DNA of 52,894 nucleotides from positions 1-52,894 of the IMG/VR virus record IMGVR_UViG_3300031706_000003; one strand, 5' to 3'. Made by a program: the position numbers and the translations under genes. Shown in pieces: positions 39,591-49,132 of this stretch; the stretch's first letter is position 1; every line of letters starts with the position of its first letter. Source of the DNA: a virus. A model generated the notes under the pieces. That model saw only the letters and a program-made list of their open reading frames with translations. It made no database searches and had not been told where the DNA came from.

Positions 39591-42500
39591 TTGTCAACCA
39601 CTAAATTACTAAATCGCAGAACTAATGTGCCCGGACAAGTGCCCGGTATAACGGACATTGATCTTGGTGAAGTAGCGATTAATACACATCAAGGTAAAAT
39701 GTATATCAAACGTGATAAGTTTGGTGTTGTTGATGTGGTCCAAGTGGGCGAAGATGCAGTAGAGAATGTATTCTATGTTTCTAAATCAGGTGAGTTCGGA
39801 AACTCAGGAACATCATTGGGCGATTCGTTCAAAACATTAGACTCTGCTGTCAGTCTTATCACCACGCTCAAATCGTTTGCGTTCGATGAAGCTAAATGTA
39901 CAAGAGACTTTAATTTCATATTCGATGGTCTGTATAACGATATTGCATTCGGAACAAACTATAATGCTGTTACATCGGGTCATTCTTACCAAAGAGCTAA
40001 CGCTAATAAAGTTATTACAGATCAATTAGTTCCGACTCGTGTATCATTCAATCAGGCTCGTGGTGCTATTGGTTCGGTTGATGAAGTGAAAGCTAGTACG
40101 GGCGAAAGCGGAGCCTTATATAGAAACAACAAACACTGGTCAGAGATTATTGACATTCTTGTTAACGGTAAACAAAGTACCGAGCAAGCTCATGATGTAT
40201 TGGAGTTTCCAGCTCCTCTTGTTCTCACAACACCTGATGCAGACGATGCGGCTATAATTCTACAGAACAATCGCGAATGGTTGAAAGATGAATTGGTCGT
40301 ATACATTTCACAAAACTATCCTGCACTATCATACGATAGAGTTAAGTGCGAAAGAGATACTGGTTATATCATTGATGCGATAATCACTGATCTGATGACA
40401 GGCTCTAATTACAATTCGGTCACTGCGGGTCTTGCGTATAAACGATACCTTGCGTTACCCGATTATCAATCAGCCTCGACTATTGATATCTGGACATTCC
40501 TACGCGATAGAATGTTAGAATTGTCAATTACAGAAGCATCTAAGTCTAAGATAATCGCTAGTGTAGCTGAAATCGCTGACATCATGGTCAATGACGTACA
40601 AGCGGCTGATATTATTATCACTCCTGATACGCCAGCAACTACGACCAATAGAAGAAATGCGGCTAGTCAGATTAAAAATAACAAGCAATTGTTAATCGAC
40701 AAAACAGTGTTGTATCTTGCGCAGACGTATCCTACAATTCAGAATTATGACTCTACTAAATGTGCCCGAGATGTTGGTTACATAGTTGACGCTATAACAC
40801 TGGATCTTATGTTAGGTACAAACTATAACACAGTTACTTCAGGTCTTGCATATGTTCGTGTAAATGCTATTCCTGCTGGACAAGTTGAGTTTACAAAAGG
40901 TGCTTGGATAATTCTTCGAGATGCCATAAACGCTCTGTCAATAAGCACAGATTCGCAGGACAAAGTAACTGCAAGTATAGCAGAGATAAACGACATCATT
41001 GATAATGGCGCTACCTCTGCTGATACGCTGATAATGCCAGACTCTATTAACACTTCGGTGACTAGAAGAAACGCGGCTGATCAGCTTAAAAATAATAACA
41101 CATTTATCATCGATGAAGTAATAAGGAATATATCAGAAAACAGTCCTGCACTGACAATCGATAGAGCGAAATGTTCAAGAGATGTTGGATTAATCGTTGA
41201 AGCGATCAGCCGAGATTTACTGTTTGGTACAAACTATAATAGTATTACTGCTGGTCTAGCCTATACGCGAAACAATGCTATTCCTGCGGACACTGTAGAA
41301 GGTACTGTCGCGGTGATAACTGCTATAGGAACAATAACTGACGGGCTCGCTATCGACGCTTCTACAAAAACAGCCTTGAAAACGAGCGTCAAGACTGTCA
41401 CGGATATTATCACTTCAGGAATATCTATCAACGATATAGTATTCCCAACAACAATAAACTCTAGTGTTAATGAAGAGCGGGCTCATTCTCAAATTCAACT
41501 TAATAAAACTTTGTTGATCGACAACTACATAGCGTATATTACAGCTAACTATCCGTCTTTAGTCTATGACACTGCTAGATGCAGGCGAGATGTTGGATTT
41601 ATTCTTGACGGTTTATCTCATGACATATTATATGATGGTAACACAGCTTCACGGAATGTTGCTTTTTCGTATTTCGTCGACGGAGTTTCTGTATTACCTG
41701 CGGGTCAAGTAACAGCGATATTAGCCGCATACGTAAATTTAAACGCTGATCTCGCATTGGTTTTAGCAGAGACTTTGCCTAACCAAGATGTCACTGGTTC
41801 AAGCCAATCAGGTCTTTTGCAAGTAACGACTCGGTTAGAGACTCTTCTTAATATTACGATCAACGCAATAACCGCAGGCAATATAGCGAGTGTTCCTCTC
41901 GTAGAAAATGTCGATACTACTGCTATAGCAGAGCCGATGGTAAAAGATTACGCGGCTGTTGTTTCTTCTTTAGCATTCGTTCAAACAAGCGCGATAGCTG
42001 TTTACGATCTTGTTGGTCCGGTTCATTATAATCGTACTAAATGTCGAAGAGACTTAGCCTTCATACTAGAAGCTTTACAGCACGACATTCTATATGGCGG
42101 TAACTTCGGTTCGTTTAATATAGCGCGATCATATTTTGTTGATGGTGTATCTCAGCTCGGAAGTTCTGATGAAATTACAGCCTCCATTAGCGCCTACCTA
42201 TTTTTGAAGACTGTAGTGTCTTCGGTCGTACAAGAGACCTATACGGGTCAGGATACGACTGGTGGACTCGCTGGTGCTACTGAAGCCACAACTCTTGATA
42301 CACTGATAGACATTATAATCGATGTAGTTAATGCTGGCAACATTGATTCGATTGCCACAAGAGTTTTGCCAGATTTAACTGGAATAACAGCTACAGATTA
42401 TAACACAATTAATAATGCGATAGTAGCATTAAAAGCGGAAGTTATTGAGTATGCAGATTGGTACGGACCTGTCACATATGATCGCGTCAAGTGTAAGCGA

Positions 42501-44522
42501 GACTTAGGATTCATTCTTGACGGCTTGATTCATGACTTGACATACTTCGGTAATGTCGGATCGGTGACTAACGCAAGATCATATTTCGTGGGTGCTGTAG
42601 CTCAACTCGGTAGCGTCGACGAGGTAACATTCACATCAAACGCTTTGACATACCTTGATCTTGCTATTGGGCAAGTCATTCTCAAAACATTCGCAGGTCA
42701 AGATACTGTCGCTGATGCAGGCACTGCGGCAGAGGGAGTTGTCGTTAATGACCTGATCTCTATTATCGAAGCACCGATATTAGCGGGTACGATTTCAGGA
42801 TTGAGAGCTACGGTATTGCCAGATTTCACTGGCATTGTTTCGAGTACTACAGTCGACTACGGTTTGATTCTAGCACAGAAAGCGACGATCACTAGTCAAG
42901 CACTAACATATGTTGATCTAAACGGTTCAACGACTTACGATAAAGTTAGATGTCGCAGAGATACAGGCTTTATAGTTGACGCTCTGACACATGACGTATT
43001 GTATGGCGGAACACATGGTACGACTATTAATGCCCGAGCTTATTATGTTGGAGCTGTCGCTCAGTTACCTGCTGATCAACAAGCGGCTACTCAAGCGACA
43101 TACGAACACCTGAAAACAATAGTGGGTCAGCTTATCACTAACACACTAACGAGCAATCTATCCACAGGTGCTGATCTAACTGGCAATGCAAGCCAATATG
43201 CTACTGTATCAGAGAAGACTACGCTAGACTCCCTTCTCACGATAATAGTTGATGTTATAGCCGCAGGCAATCTCAACGCTCTACCGGTAGTAGTACAGCC
43301 TAATCTAATTAGTCGAGGTGTTTCTGTATCATTAAGAAATGCAGTCGCGGCTACTAAAGCTATTCAGGATTTCTTGATACTTCAGTCGGTTAAGTCTGCA
43401 AAGAATACTGGCGATACAACAATCTTTTTGAAGTCTGGTGATTACACGATTAATAATCCTGTTAAGTTACCTCCTAAGACTGCGATTGTCGGTGATAACT
43501 TGAGAACCACTACAGTTAGACCTAAGAGTGTGGATTCTGATCTCTTCTACGTAGACAACGGCACTTTCATAAAAGACTTGACCTTTCGAGATCATCAAAA
43601 CTTAGCGGCTTGTGTTGCATTCGACCCTAGTGTTGATAGCTCAAGAGCCGGACCATTCATTGTACAATCACCTTATGTTCAAAACTGTACTTCTATTACT
43701 AACGACGGTGTTGGTATGAGAATTGACGGTTCTAAATGTTCGGGTTTGAAGTCGATGGTATCTGATGCGTTCACTCAGTACAACGCGGCAGGTATTGGTG
43801 TTCATCTACTAAATCGCGGTTTTGCTCAGTTGGTTTCTATATTCACAATTTCTACCGAAACCTCTATTCTCGCTGAAACTGGTGGTCAATGTTCTATCAC
43901 TAACAGTAACGCTTCGTTCGGTGATTTCGGGCTAGTCGCAAAAGGAACTTCTGGTATTCTATATGACGGGCAATTAGACTCGGATTATCCTAAATTCACT
44001 ACTTCACTGCGTTTGAGAAATGTTATAAATAGAGACAGCGACGATTATATCACTGCATTCGGTGCTTCTAAACTGCCTAATTATGGCGATACAATGAAGT
44101 TTGATTCCGAAGAGTATTTCTACACTGTAGTTGGTGTAGATTCGGTTGATGTAGATAAGTATGATATAACATTCGAGCCACCTTTGAATTCGCTGAAAGC
44201 TAAAGATCAGAGCATGACCTTTAGACAACGATCATTGATCGCTTCAAGTTCGCACACGTTTGAATATGTTGGTTCGGGAACAAACACGTTCACAGCTATA
44301 CCTCAGAATGGTGGTATACCTAAGCCCGAGCGTGAAGTGGTATTTGACTCTGAAACGAATGCAGGTTTAGTTGTATTCACTTCGACGGATCAGATGGGTG
44401 ACTTTAGAATCGGATCAGAACTAACTATTAAAAGACAGGAAGGTAGAATCGTAGGTGAGACATTCGAAAGATCACTATATGCTATTCTAACTCCATATAT
44501 TCTAGCACTAGAAGGTAACTAA
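39591..44522 (+). CDS. Giant modular fibre/structural protein with eight Cys-containing repeats (1643 aa)
   Basis: The start is TTG, supported by AGGAG at 39577-39581. The N-terminus (LNRRTNVPGQVPGITDIDLG, then EVAINTHQGKMYIK) is a fibre attachment module common in phage fibres. Eight modules follow, each with a core like YDRVKCERDTGYIIDAIITD ... G-x-N-Y-N-x-V-x-x-G-x-x-Y. They begin near residues 99, 247, 385, 522, 658, 812, 962 and 1115. The last 400 residues switch to a right-handed beta-helix style (TAIVGDNLRTTTVRPKSVDS) ending in a C-terminal domain. Similar proteins are virion components in marine T4-like phages. Confidence 0.7.
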   Translation: MSTTKLLNRRTNVPGQVPGITDIDLGEVAINTHQGKMYIKRDKFGVVDVVQVGEDAVENVFYVSKSGEFGNSGTSLGDSFKTLDSAVSLITTLKSFAFDEAKCTRDFNFIFDGLYNDIAFGTNYNAVTSGHSYQRANANKVITDQLVPTRVSFNQARGAIGSVDEVKASTGESGALYRNNKHWSEIIDILVNGKQSTEQAHDVLEFPAPLVLTTPDADDAAIILQNNREWLKDELVVYISQNYPALSYDRVKCERDTGYIIDAIITDLMTGSNYNSVTAGLAYKRYLALPDYQSASTIDIWTFLRDRMLELSITEASKSKIIASVAEIADIMVNDVQAADIIITPDTPATTTNRRNAASQIKNNKQLLIDKTVLYLAQTYPTIQNYDSTKCARDVGYIVDAITLDLMLGTNYNTVTSGLAYVRVNAIPAGQVEFTKGAWIILRDAINALSISTDSQDKVTASIAEINDIIDNGATSADTLIMPDSINTSVTRRNAADQLKNNNTFIIDEVIRNISENSPALTIDRAKCSRDVGLIVEAISRDLLFGTNYNSITAGLAYTRNNAIPADTVEGTVAVITAIGTITDGLAIDASTKTALKTSVKTVTDIITSGISINDIVFPTTINSSVNEERAHSQIQLNKTLLIDNYIAYITANYPSLVYDTARCRRDVGFILDGLSHDILYDGNTASRNVAFSYFVDGVSVLPAGQVTAILAAYVNLNADLALVLAETLPNQDVTGSSQSGLLQVTTRLETLLNITINAITAGNIASVPLVENVDTTAIAEPMVKDYAAVVSSLAFVQTSAIAVYDLVGPVHYNRTKCRRDLAFILEALQHDILYGGNFGSFNIARSYFVDGVSQLGSSDEITASISAYLFLKTVVSSVVQETYTGQDTTGGLAGATEATTLDTLIDIIIDVVNAGNIDSIATRVLPDLTGITATDYNTINNAIVALKAEVIEYADWYGPVTYDRVKCKRDLGFILDGLIHDLTYFGNVGSVTNARSYFVGAVAQLGSVDEVTFTSNALTYLDLAIGQVILKTFAGQDTVADAGTAAEGVVVNDLISIIEAPILAGTISGLRATVLPDFTGIVSSTTVDYGLILAQKATITSQALTYVDLNGSTTYDKVRCRRDTGFIVDALTHDVLYGGTHGTTINARAYYVGAVAQLPADQQAATQATYEHLKTIVGQLITNTLTSNLSTGADLTGNASQYATVSEKTTLDSLLTIIVDVIAAGNLNALPVVVQPNLISRGVSVSLRNAVAATKAIQDFLILQSVKSAKNTGDTTIFLKSGDYTINNPVKLPPKTAIVGDNLRTTTVRPKSVDSDLFYVDNGTFIKDLTFRDHQNLAACVAFDPSVDSSRAGPFIVQSPYVQNCTSITNDGVGMRIDGSKCSGLKSMVSDAFTQYNAAGIGVHLLNRGFAQLVSIFTISTETSILAETGGQCSITNSNASFGDFGLVAKGTSGILYDGQLDSDYPKFTTSLRLRNVINRDSDDYITAFGASKLPNYGDTMKFDSEEYFYTVVGVDSVDVDKYDITFEPPLNSLKAKDQSMTFRQRSLIASSSHTFEYVGSGTNTFTAIPQNGGIPKPEREVVFDSETNAGLVVFTSTDQMGDFRIGSELTIKRQEGRIVGETFERSLYAILTPYILALEGN

Positions 44523-44526
44523 GAAC

Positions 44527-44892
44527 ATGGCAACTCCATTAAATGTATTCAAATCCGTTTCAGTACCTATTACTGAAGGACCTATTACAGGTGACAGTGA
44601 CGTAGTTTACACAACTCCGAACGGTATCACAACTATTGTTTTGATGGCTCAGGTTGCTAACGTAGATTCTGATCAGCAAGTGCATGAAGTAACATTGAAG
44701 CAAGCCTCAGCTTCAGCGGCTACTCCTATTCATTTAGTTAGAGGATATAGAGTACAGCCTCGTGACGGTGTTAGTTTGACAACGGGCAAGTTAATCGTCG
44801 AAGAAAATGGTGTTATAAGATGTTCGACTTTAGCCGGTAGTGCAAACAAACTTGAACTCACATTAAGCTTCTTGGAATCATTAAATGGTTAA
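44527..44892 (+). CDS. Small beta-rich virion protein (121 aa)
   Basis: The protein starts ATPLNVFKSVSVPITEGPIT and contains YTTPNGITTIVLMAQVANVD, the layout of small structural proteins that sit next to fibre genes in marine T4-like phages. It is all-beta by appearance, without cysteine-rich or catalytic motifs. It follows the giant fibre gene by 4 nt and overlaps the next gene by 8 nt, so it is presumably made together with them. Confidence 0.6.
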   Translation: MATPLNVFKSVSVPITEGPITGDSDVVYTTPNGITTIVLMAQVANVDSDQQVHEVTLKQASASAATPIHLVRGYRVQPRDGVSLTTGKLIVEENGVIRCSTLAGSANKLELTLSFLESLNG

Positions 44893-46117
44893 TTCTATCA
44901 ATTCGATTCTCGGAAGTGTAGCCAAAAGGGCTGTAGAGAATTTAGATTCGAGTCGTTATGAATACATAACGCTCGACCAAACAGAGCCAAGCCCAGGCAA
45001 TCCTTCTACTGATGGTCAACTATATTCGTCAAAAGCAAATGGCGAAAGAGGCTGGACTTCTTTACCTAGAATTAGTGGTCTAGAGTTTATCGATCAAGCT
45101 CTTGACTCAGGTAGTGCTACAGACTTATATGCCTTGTTCTTAAAAGGTGATCCTTCGGTCTCTAACGGATTGCACGATAGCGTAGTTTTTAGAAAGCTTA
45201 ATCTTGGCGCATTCTCTGATACCGAGACATTACAGTCGGTGACTGACCGCGGTGATAGTACCAACGTGTACGTCAAGTTTACTAGTGGTCTCGAAGCTGA
45301 TAGTGTTCTGATTCTCGGCAACTTGACTGTTCAGGGCACACAGACGATTTTGAACACAGAAATCGTCGAGATAAAAGACTTAAATATATTACTCGCTAAA
45401 GGTTCAGCGACTAATGCTCAGGCTAACGGTGCTGGTATAACTATAGACGGATCGTTCGCAGAGTTAAGTTATAAGTCTGTCGACAATTCTTGGAATATGA
45501 ATCGAAAACTCAACCTCGATTCTGGTCTAGATGTATCTGGTCCAAGCACTATGGATTCTGCTACAATTACAAGTGATTTTGTGATTGAGAATGTTCCGTC
45601 ATCGGTCACTGCTGTAGTTGGTCTTTTCTTAGATCCTTCGACTAATCAAGTTGTTTCAAGAACAATCTCGACCGATATTCTCGACGGTACTGTTAAGCTA
45701 ACGAATGTTATTACAAAAAATAACGATCAAACATATTACCCTGCATTCGTTAGTGTTTTAAACGGTGCTGATAGTGCGGCTGTCGATAGTGATTTATCCT
45801 ACAATCCATCACAGAATAGACTTACAGTACGTAATTTATCTCTTCGCGGTATTTCGTTAGATGCAACTTCCGATGATGTACTTGTAATATCTGCGAATGA
45901 TTCAGTATCATTTAGGCAACTAGGCGCATTAGCATATCGGGACTCAGAAGAAGATACTTTAGCAACCGTTGTTTCTAGAGGTAACACTACTCTAGACAGT
46001 GTTGAGTTTGGTAAGGTAACAGTGAATGGTGATCTGAAAGCTTCAAGGTATTATGATCCTTCTGATAGACAGTTATTAATTTACGATTCCCTGGGTGCCA
46101 CTCTTTGGGGTGCATAA
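44885..46117 (+). CDS. Tail-fibre-like protein (410 aa)
   Basis: A helical N-terminus is followed by repeated short beta segments with S/D/N/G spacing. ILGNLTVQGTQTILNTEIVE is the standard fibre-shaft motif 'G-N-L-T-V-x-G-T-x-T-x-x-N-T', found in many phage tail fibres. The C-terminal end (GDLKASRYYDPSDRQLLIYD) resembles a small cap. It overlaps the previous gene by 8 nt. It is probably a paralogue of the fibre genes at 38470 and 49133. Confidence 0.6.
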   Translation: MVNSINSILGSVAKRAVENLDSSRYEYITLDQTEPSPGNPSTDGQLYSSKANGERGWTSLPRISGLEFIDQALDSGSATDLYALFLKGDPSVSNGLHDSVVFRKLNLGAFSDTETLQSVTDRGDSTNVYVKFTSGLEADSVLILGNLTVQGTQTILNTEIVEIKDLNILLAKGSATNAQANGAGITIDGSFAELSYKSVDNSWNMNRKLNLDSGLDVSGPSTMDSATITSDFVIENVPSSVTAVVGLFLDPSTNQVVSRTISTDILDGTVKLTNVITKNNDQTYYPAFVSVLNGADSAAVDSDLSYNPSQNRLTVRNLSLRGISLDATSDDVLVISANDSVSFRQLGALAYRDSEEDTLATVVSRGNTTLDSVEFGKVTVNGDLKASRYYDPSDRQLLIYDSLGATLWGA

Positions 46118-46120
46118 ATA
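46113..46120 (+). promoter_or_regulatory. Late promoter box, one mismatch, ahead of gp13
   Basis: CATAAATA overlapping the previous stop, 23 nt upstream of the gp13 start. Confidence 0.55.
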
Positions 46121-46143
46121 AACGTATAATTTCGGAGAAATAA

Positions 46144-46902
46144 ATGGCTAGCCCAACAACACGACAAACCTTAATCGATTTCTGCCTACGTAGGTTAGGG
46201 GAACCAGTGATTGAGATAAATGTGGATGAAGATCAGGTCGAAGATAAAGTCGATGACGCTCTTCAGAAATACCAAGAGTTTCATAGCGATGCGACTCTTA
46301 GAACGTATTTAAAACATCAAATAACGGCTACGGATATGAGCAATGGTTGGATTCCTCTGCCATCTTCTGTTCAATGGGTCAAGCGATTGTTTCCTATTAA
46401 TACTACATTCGGTTCTGGTGGCGGTGATATGTTTAATATCAAGTATCAGATGATGTTTAATAATATGGGAGACTTTTTGAGTTTCGCAGGTGACTTGAGT
46501 TACATCTATCAGATGGAACAATATATGAGCCTAATCGATTCTCAACTATCGGGCTTGCCTCAAGTTAGACATGCTCGTAGACAAGAGCGTTTATATATTG
46601 ATGGTGATTTAACAGACGGTGATATCCTTGAAGGCGATTTCGTTGTCGCTGAAGTCTATCAAATAATTGATCCTAATGTATATAATACTATCTGGAATGA
46701 TATGTTTATAAAGGATTATACTACACAATTAATAAAACAGCAATGGGGCATTAACATGTCCAAATTCGAGGGTATGCAACTTCCAGGTGGTGTCACGGTT
46801 AGTGGTCGCCAAATGTATGAAGATGCCACTGCCGAACTAGAAAGGTTGGAAGAGAAACTTCGACTTGAGCAAGAATTGCCTGTCGATTTCTTCATAGGAT
46901 AA
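46144..46902 (+). CDS. 13: Neck protein gp13
   Basis: gp13 forms the neck ring that closes the filled head. The start TRQTLIDFCLRRLGEPVIEI, then NVDEDQVEDKVDDALQKYQE and FHSDATLRTYLKHQ is diagnostic of gp13 in marine T4-like phages. The C-terminus (TQLIKQQWGINMSKFEGMQL, then PGGVTVSGRQMYEDA) also matches. Length 252 aa (T4 309). GGAG precedes the ATG. It forms a neck operon with gp14 and gp15. Confidence 0.88.
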   Translation: MASPTTRQTLIDFCLRRLGEPVIEINVDEDQVEDKVDDALQKYQEFHSDATLRTYLKHQITATDMSNGWIPLPSSVQWVKRLFPINTTFGSGGGDMFNIKYQMMFNNMGDFLSFAGDLSYIYQMEQYMSLIDSQLSGLPQVRHARRQERLYIDGDLTDGDILEGDFVVAEVYQIIDPNVYNTIWNDMFIKDYTTQLIKQQWGINMSKFEGMQLPGGVTVSGRQMYEDATAELERLEEKLRLEQELPVDFFIG

Positions 46903-46904
46903 CA

Positions 46905-47807
46905 ATGGCAACTAATCTTTACTTCTCACAAGGCAGACAGTCCGAGCAATTACTATACGAAGATATCATTATCGAATCTTTGAAAATGTACGGGCAGGAC
47001 GTTTACTATATTCCGCGCGAATTAGTTAACAAAGACACCATCTTTGGCGACGATAGTACCTCACGTTTCGATGCCGCTTATCGTATAGAAATGTACGTCG
47101 AAGGCGTCGAAGGTTTTGATGGTGACGGTGACTTATTCGCTAAGTTTGGTGTCGAGATAAGAGATGCCGCTACATTTATTACGGCACGTAGACGATGGCT
47201 TAATACTGTAGGTACCGTCGAGAATTCATTAGACGAGCCATTTTATCGTCCACGCGAAGGCGATTTAATAGTGTTGACTCTCTCTAATTCTATTTTCGAG
47301 ATACAGAAGGTAGAAGATGAATCACCGTTTTATCAATTGAAGGATTTACCTGTATTCCGTATGAGATGTGAATTGTTTGAATATAATGATGAAGATTTTG
47401 ATACGGGTGTTGCCGCGATTGATGCCGTTGAATCAGCACATGCATACACTACAATTCTCACATTCGATCAAACAGCATTCTCAATTGCTAATAGTACATA
47501 CACTCTTGGCGAAGAATTAAGTCAGGATAATGGCACGTACATCATGAAAGGTGAAGTCGCTCATATTGACGCGTCTGTTCCTGGTACATATAAACTATCG
47601 ATAGCGCATACTGGTGCGACTGACGGTGAATATCATGTATGGTCAACCACCGATCCTGTCGTCGGAGCTGACTCACTTGTATCTGAAATACCACTTACTA
47701 ACACTGGTGAAGATTTACAAGAGGGTAATCAAAACGATATCTTTGATGATGTTGCTGATGACTTTATGGACTTTTCAGAGTCTAATCCGTTTGGAGATCC
47801 TATCTAA
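46905..47807 (+). CDS. 14: Neck protein gp14
   Basis: gp14 joins gp13 in the neck. LLYEDIIIESLKMYGQDVYY, then IPRELVNKDTIFGDD, FYRPREGDLIVL and the acidic end QNDIFDDVADDFMDFSESNP are family hallmarks. Residues about 175-265 (YTTILTFDQTAFSIANSTYT and following) look like an extra beta domain placed just before that conserved end. The stop overlaps the gp15 ATG (TAATG). Confidence 0.87.
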   Translation: MATNLYFSQGRQSEQLLYEDIIIESLKMYGQDVYYIPRELVNKDTIFGDDSTSRFDAAYRIEMYVEGVEGFDGDGDLFAKFGVEIRDAATFITARRRWLNTVGTVENSLDEPFYRPREGDLIVLTLSNSIFEIQKVEDESPFYQLKDLPVFRMRCELFEYNDEDFDTGVAAIDAVESAHAYTTILTFDQTAFSIANSTYTLGEELSQDNGTYIMKGEVAHIDASVPGTYKLSIAHTGATDGEYHVWSTTDPVVGADSLVSEIPLTNTGEDLQEGNQNDIFDDVADDFMDFSESNPFGDPI

Positions 47808-49090
47808 TGTTCGGCACTCATTTTTATCACCAAAGAATTCGAAAGGCTGTAGCTGTATTTGGTTCACTGTTTAATAACCTTAATGTTATACGCAAGAATA
47901 ACACAGGTGAAGTAATTAGTCAAGTAAAAGTTCCTCTTTCTTATGCACCCAAAAGAGACTTTATAGCTCGAATGGATGAAATGCTCAATACAGAAACGAA
48001 CGAAAGACAAATAGCATTGAAGTTGCCAAGAATGTCGTTCGAGATTGTTGCGCTTCAGCATGATCCAACTAGACAAATGCCTAGAAATAACACATGCATA
48101 AAAGCACCTTCGACATATAACGGTAAAGCTACGCAGTTATATTCTCCTGTACCGTACAACGTATACTTTCAGCTAAATGTCTATGGAAAAAGTCAAGACG
48201 ATGTTCTTCAGATAATCGAACAGATCGTACCGTATTTTACACCGACATATACTGTAACAGTAAAGCCGCTCGATGATTTCGATGTTAAAGAAGACACGCC
48301 TATAGCATTAACAGGACTAACCTTTTCTGATGACTACGAAGGCTCTATCGAACAACGACGATCAATAATCTATACATTAGATTTCGAAATGAAAATGAAT
48401 ATGTGGGCAAACAATAATACAGCGAAAAGCAAGAAAATCATTGAATCTGCTACTGTATCTGTTACTGATATGGACGGTAATAATCTGTTCGATACTAAAG
48501 TGTTAGCCAATGTAATAACAGGAAATAGCGGTGTACTTGCAACTGAAGATGCTGGTACTATCACCGAAATCCTAAAGGTCGAAAATATTCAGAGTGCGGT
48601 TTCAACTGTCTCGGCTTCTTCACCCACATCTGGTGTCGCCTCTGCAACGATCATCGGTGTTGTTACATCAGGAGGCACTACCTCAGCGAATGTCTCATGG
48701 GTCTATACTCCTAATCCAGACTTTTCGGGTAGCGATTCGTTTGTCATTACATTAAATCTTGTCGACGGAACGAGCAATACAGTGACAATTAATACAACGG
48801 TCACTGACGCCGTGATTGATGGAATTAGCGATGCGTTCGCAATTACACTTAATACGACTACCGCTATTGATGTCGGTGCTAACGATACGTTCGAGTCTGC
48901 TACGGTTGTTTATACGATACCAGTTGGTGGACAACCTGACAACGGTTCGGTGACAATAACTAATTCAGCTACCGGTGCTATGACTTATACGCCCGAGACA
49001 GGATTCGTGGGAACAGATGTATTCACCTATACAGCTACGCCCGCTACTGGTCAAGCAGAAAATGTAAGTGTTACATTAACAGTGACATAA
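47807..49090 (+). CDS. 15: Tail sheath stabiliser gp15 with C-terminal Ig/cadherin-like domains
   Basis: gp15 caps the tail and joins it to the neck. Residues 1-210 fit the family: FGTHFYHQRIRKAVAVFGSL, YAPKRDFIARM, PVPYNVYFQLNVYGKSQDD, IIEQIVPYFTPTYTVTV. After about 250 the sequence turns into bacterial surface-type beta repeats (VSWVYTPNPDFSGSDSFVIT and GAMTYTPETGFVGTDVFTYT, both of the tandem-95/cadherin-like type). The total is 427 aa, against 272 in T4. Such a C-terminal extension would decorate the neck. Confidence 0.82.
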   Translation: MFGTHFYHQRIRKAVAVFGSLFNNLNVIRKNNTGEVISQVKVPLSYAPKRDFIARMDEMLNTETNERQIALKLPRMSFEIVALQHDPTRQMPRNNTCIKAPSTYNGKATQLYSPVPYNVYFQLNVYGKSQDDVLQIIEQIVPYFTPTYTVTVKPLDDFDVKEDTPIALTGLTFSDDYEGSIEQRRSIIYTLDFEMKMNMWANNNTAKSKKIIESATVSVTDMDGNNLFDTKVLANVITGNSGVLATEDAGTITEILKVENIQSAVSTVSASSPTSGVASATIIGVVTSGGTTSANVSWVYTPNPDFSGSDSFVITLNLVDGTSNTVTINTTVTDAVIDGISDAFAITLNTTTAIDVGANDTFESATVVYTIPVGGQPDNGSVTITNSATGAMTYTPETGFVGTDVFTYTATPATGQAENVSVTLTVT

Positions 49091-49095
49091 AACAG

Positions 49096-49103
49096 TATAA
49101 ATA
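49096..49103 (+). promoter_or_regulatory. T4-type late promoter box
   Basis: Exact TATAAATA directly after gp15, 29 nt upstream of the gene at 49133. Confidence 0.75.
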
Positions 49104-49132
49104 GAATAAGAAATACAATCTGAGGAAGTGAC

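Noticed and set aside
44024-44031. TATAAATA inside the 1643-aa gene
   Set aside because: It lies about 500 nt from the next start and encodes conserved-looking VINRD; probably chance.
29762-46117. Diversity-generating retroelement targeting fibre genes
   Set aside because: No reverse transcriptase and no template/variable repeat pair with adenine-specific differences is visible in the window.
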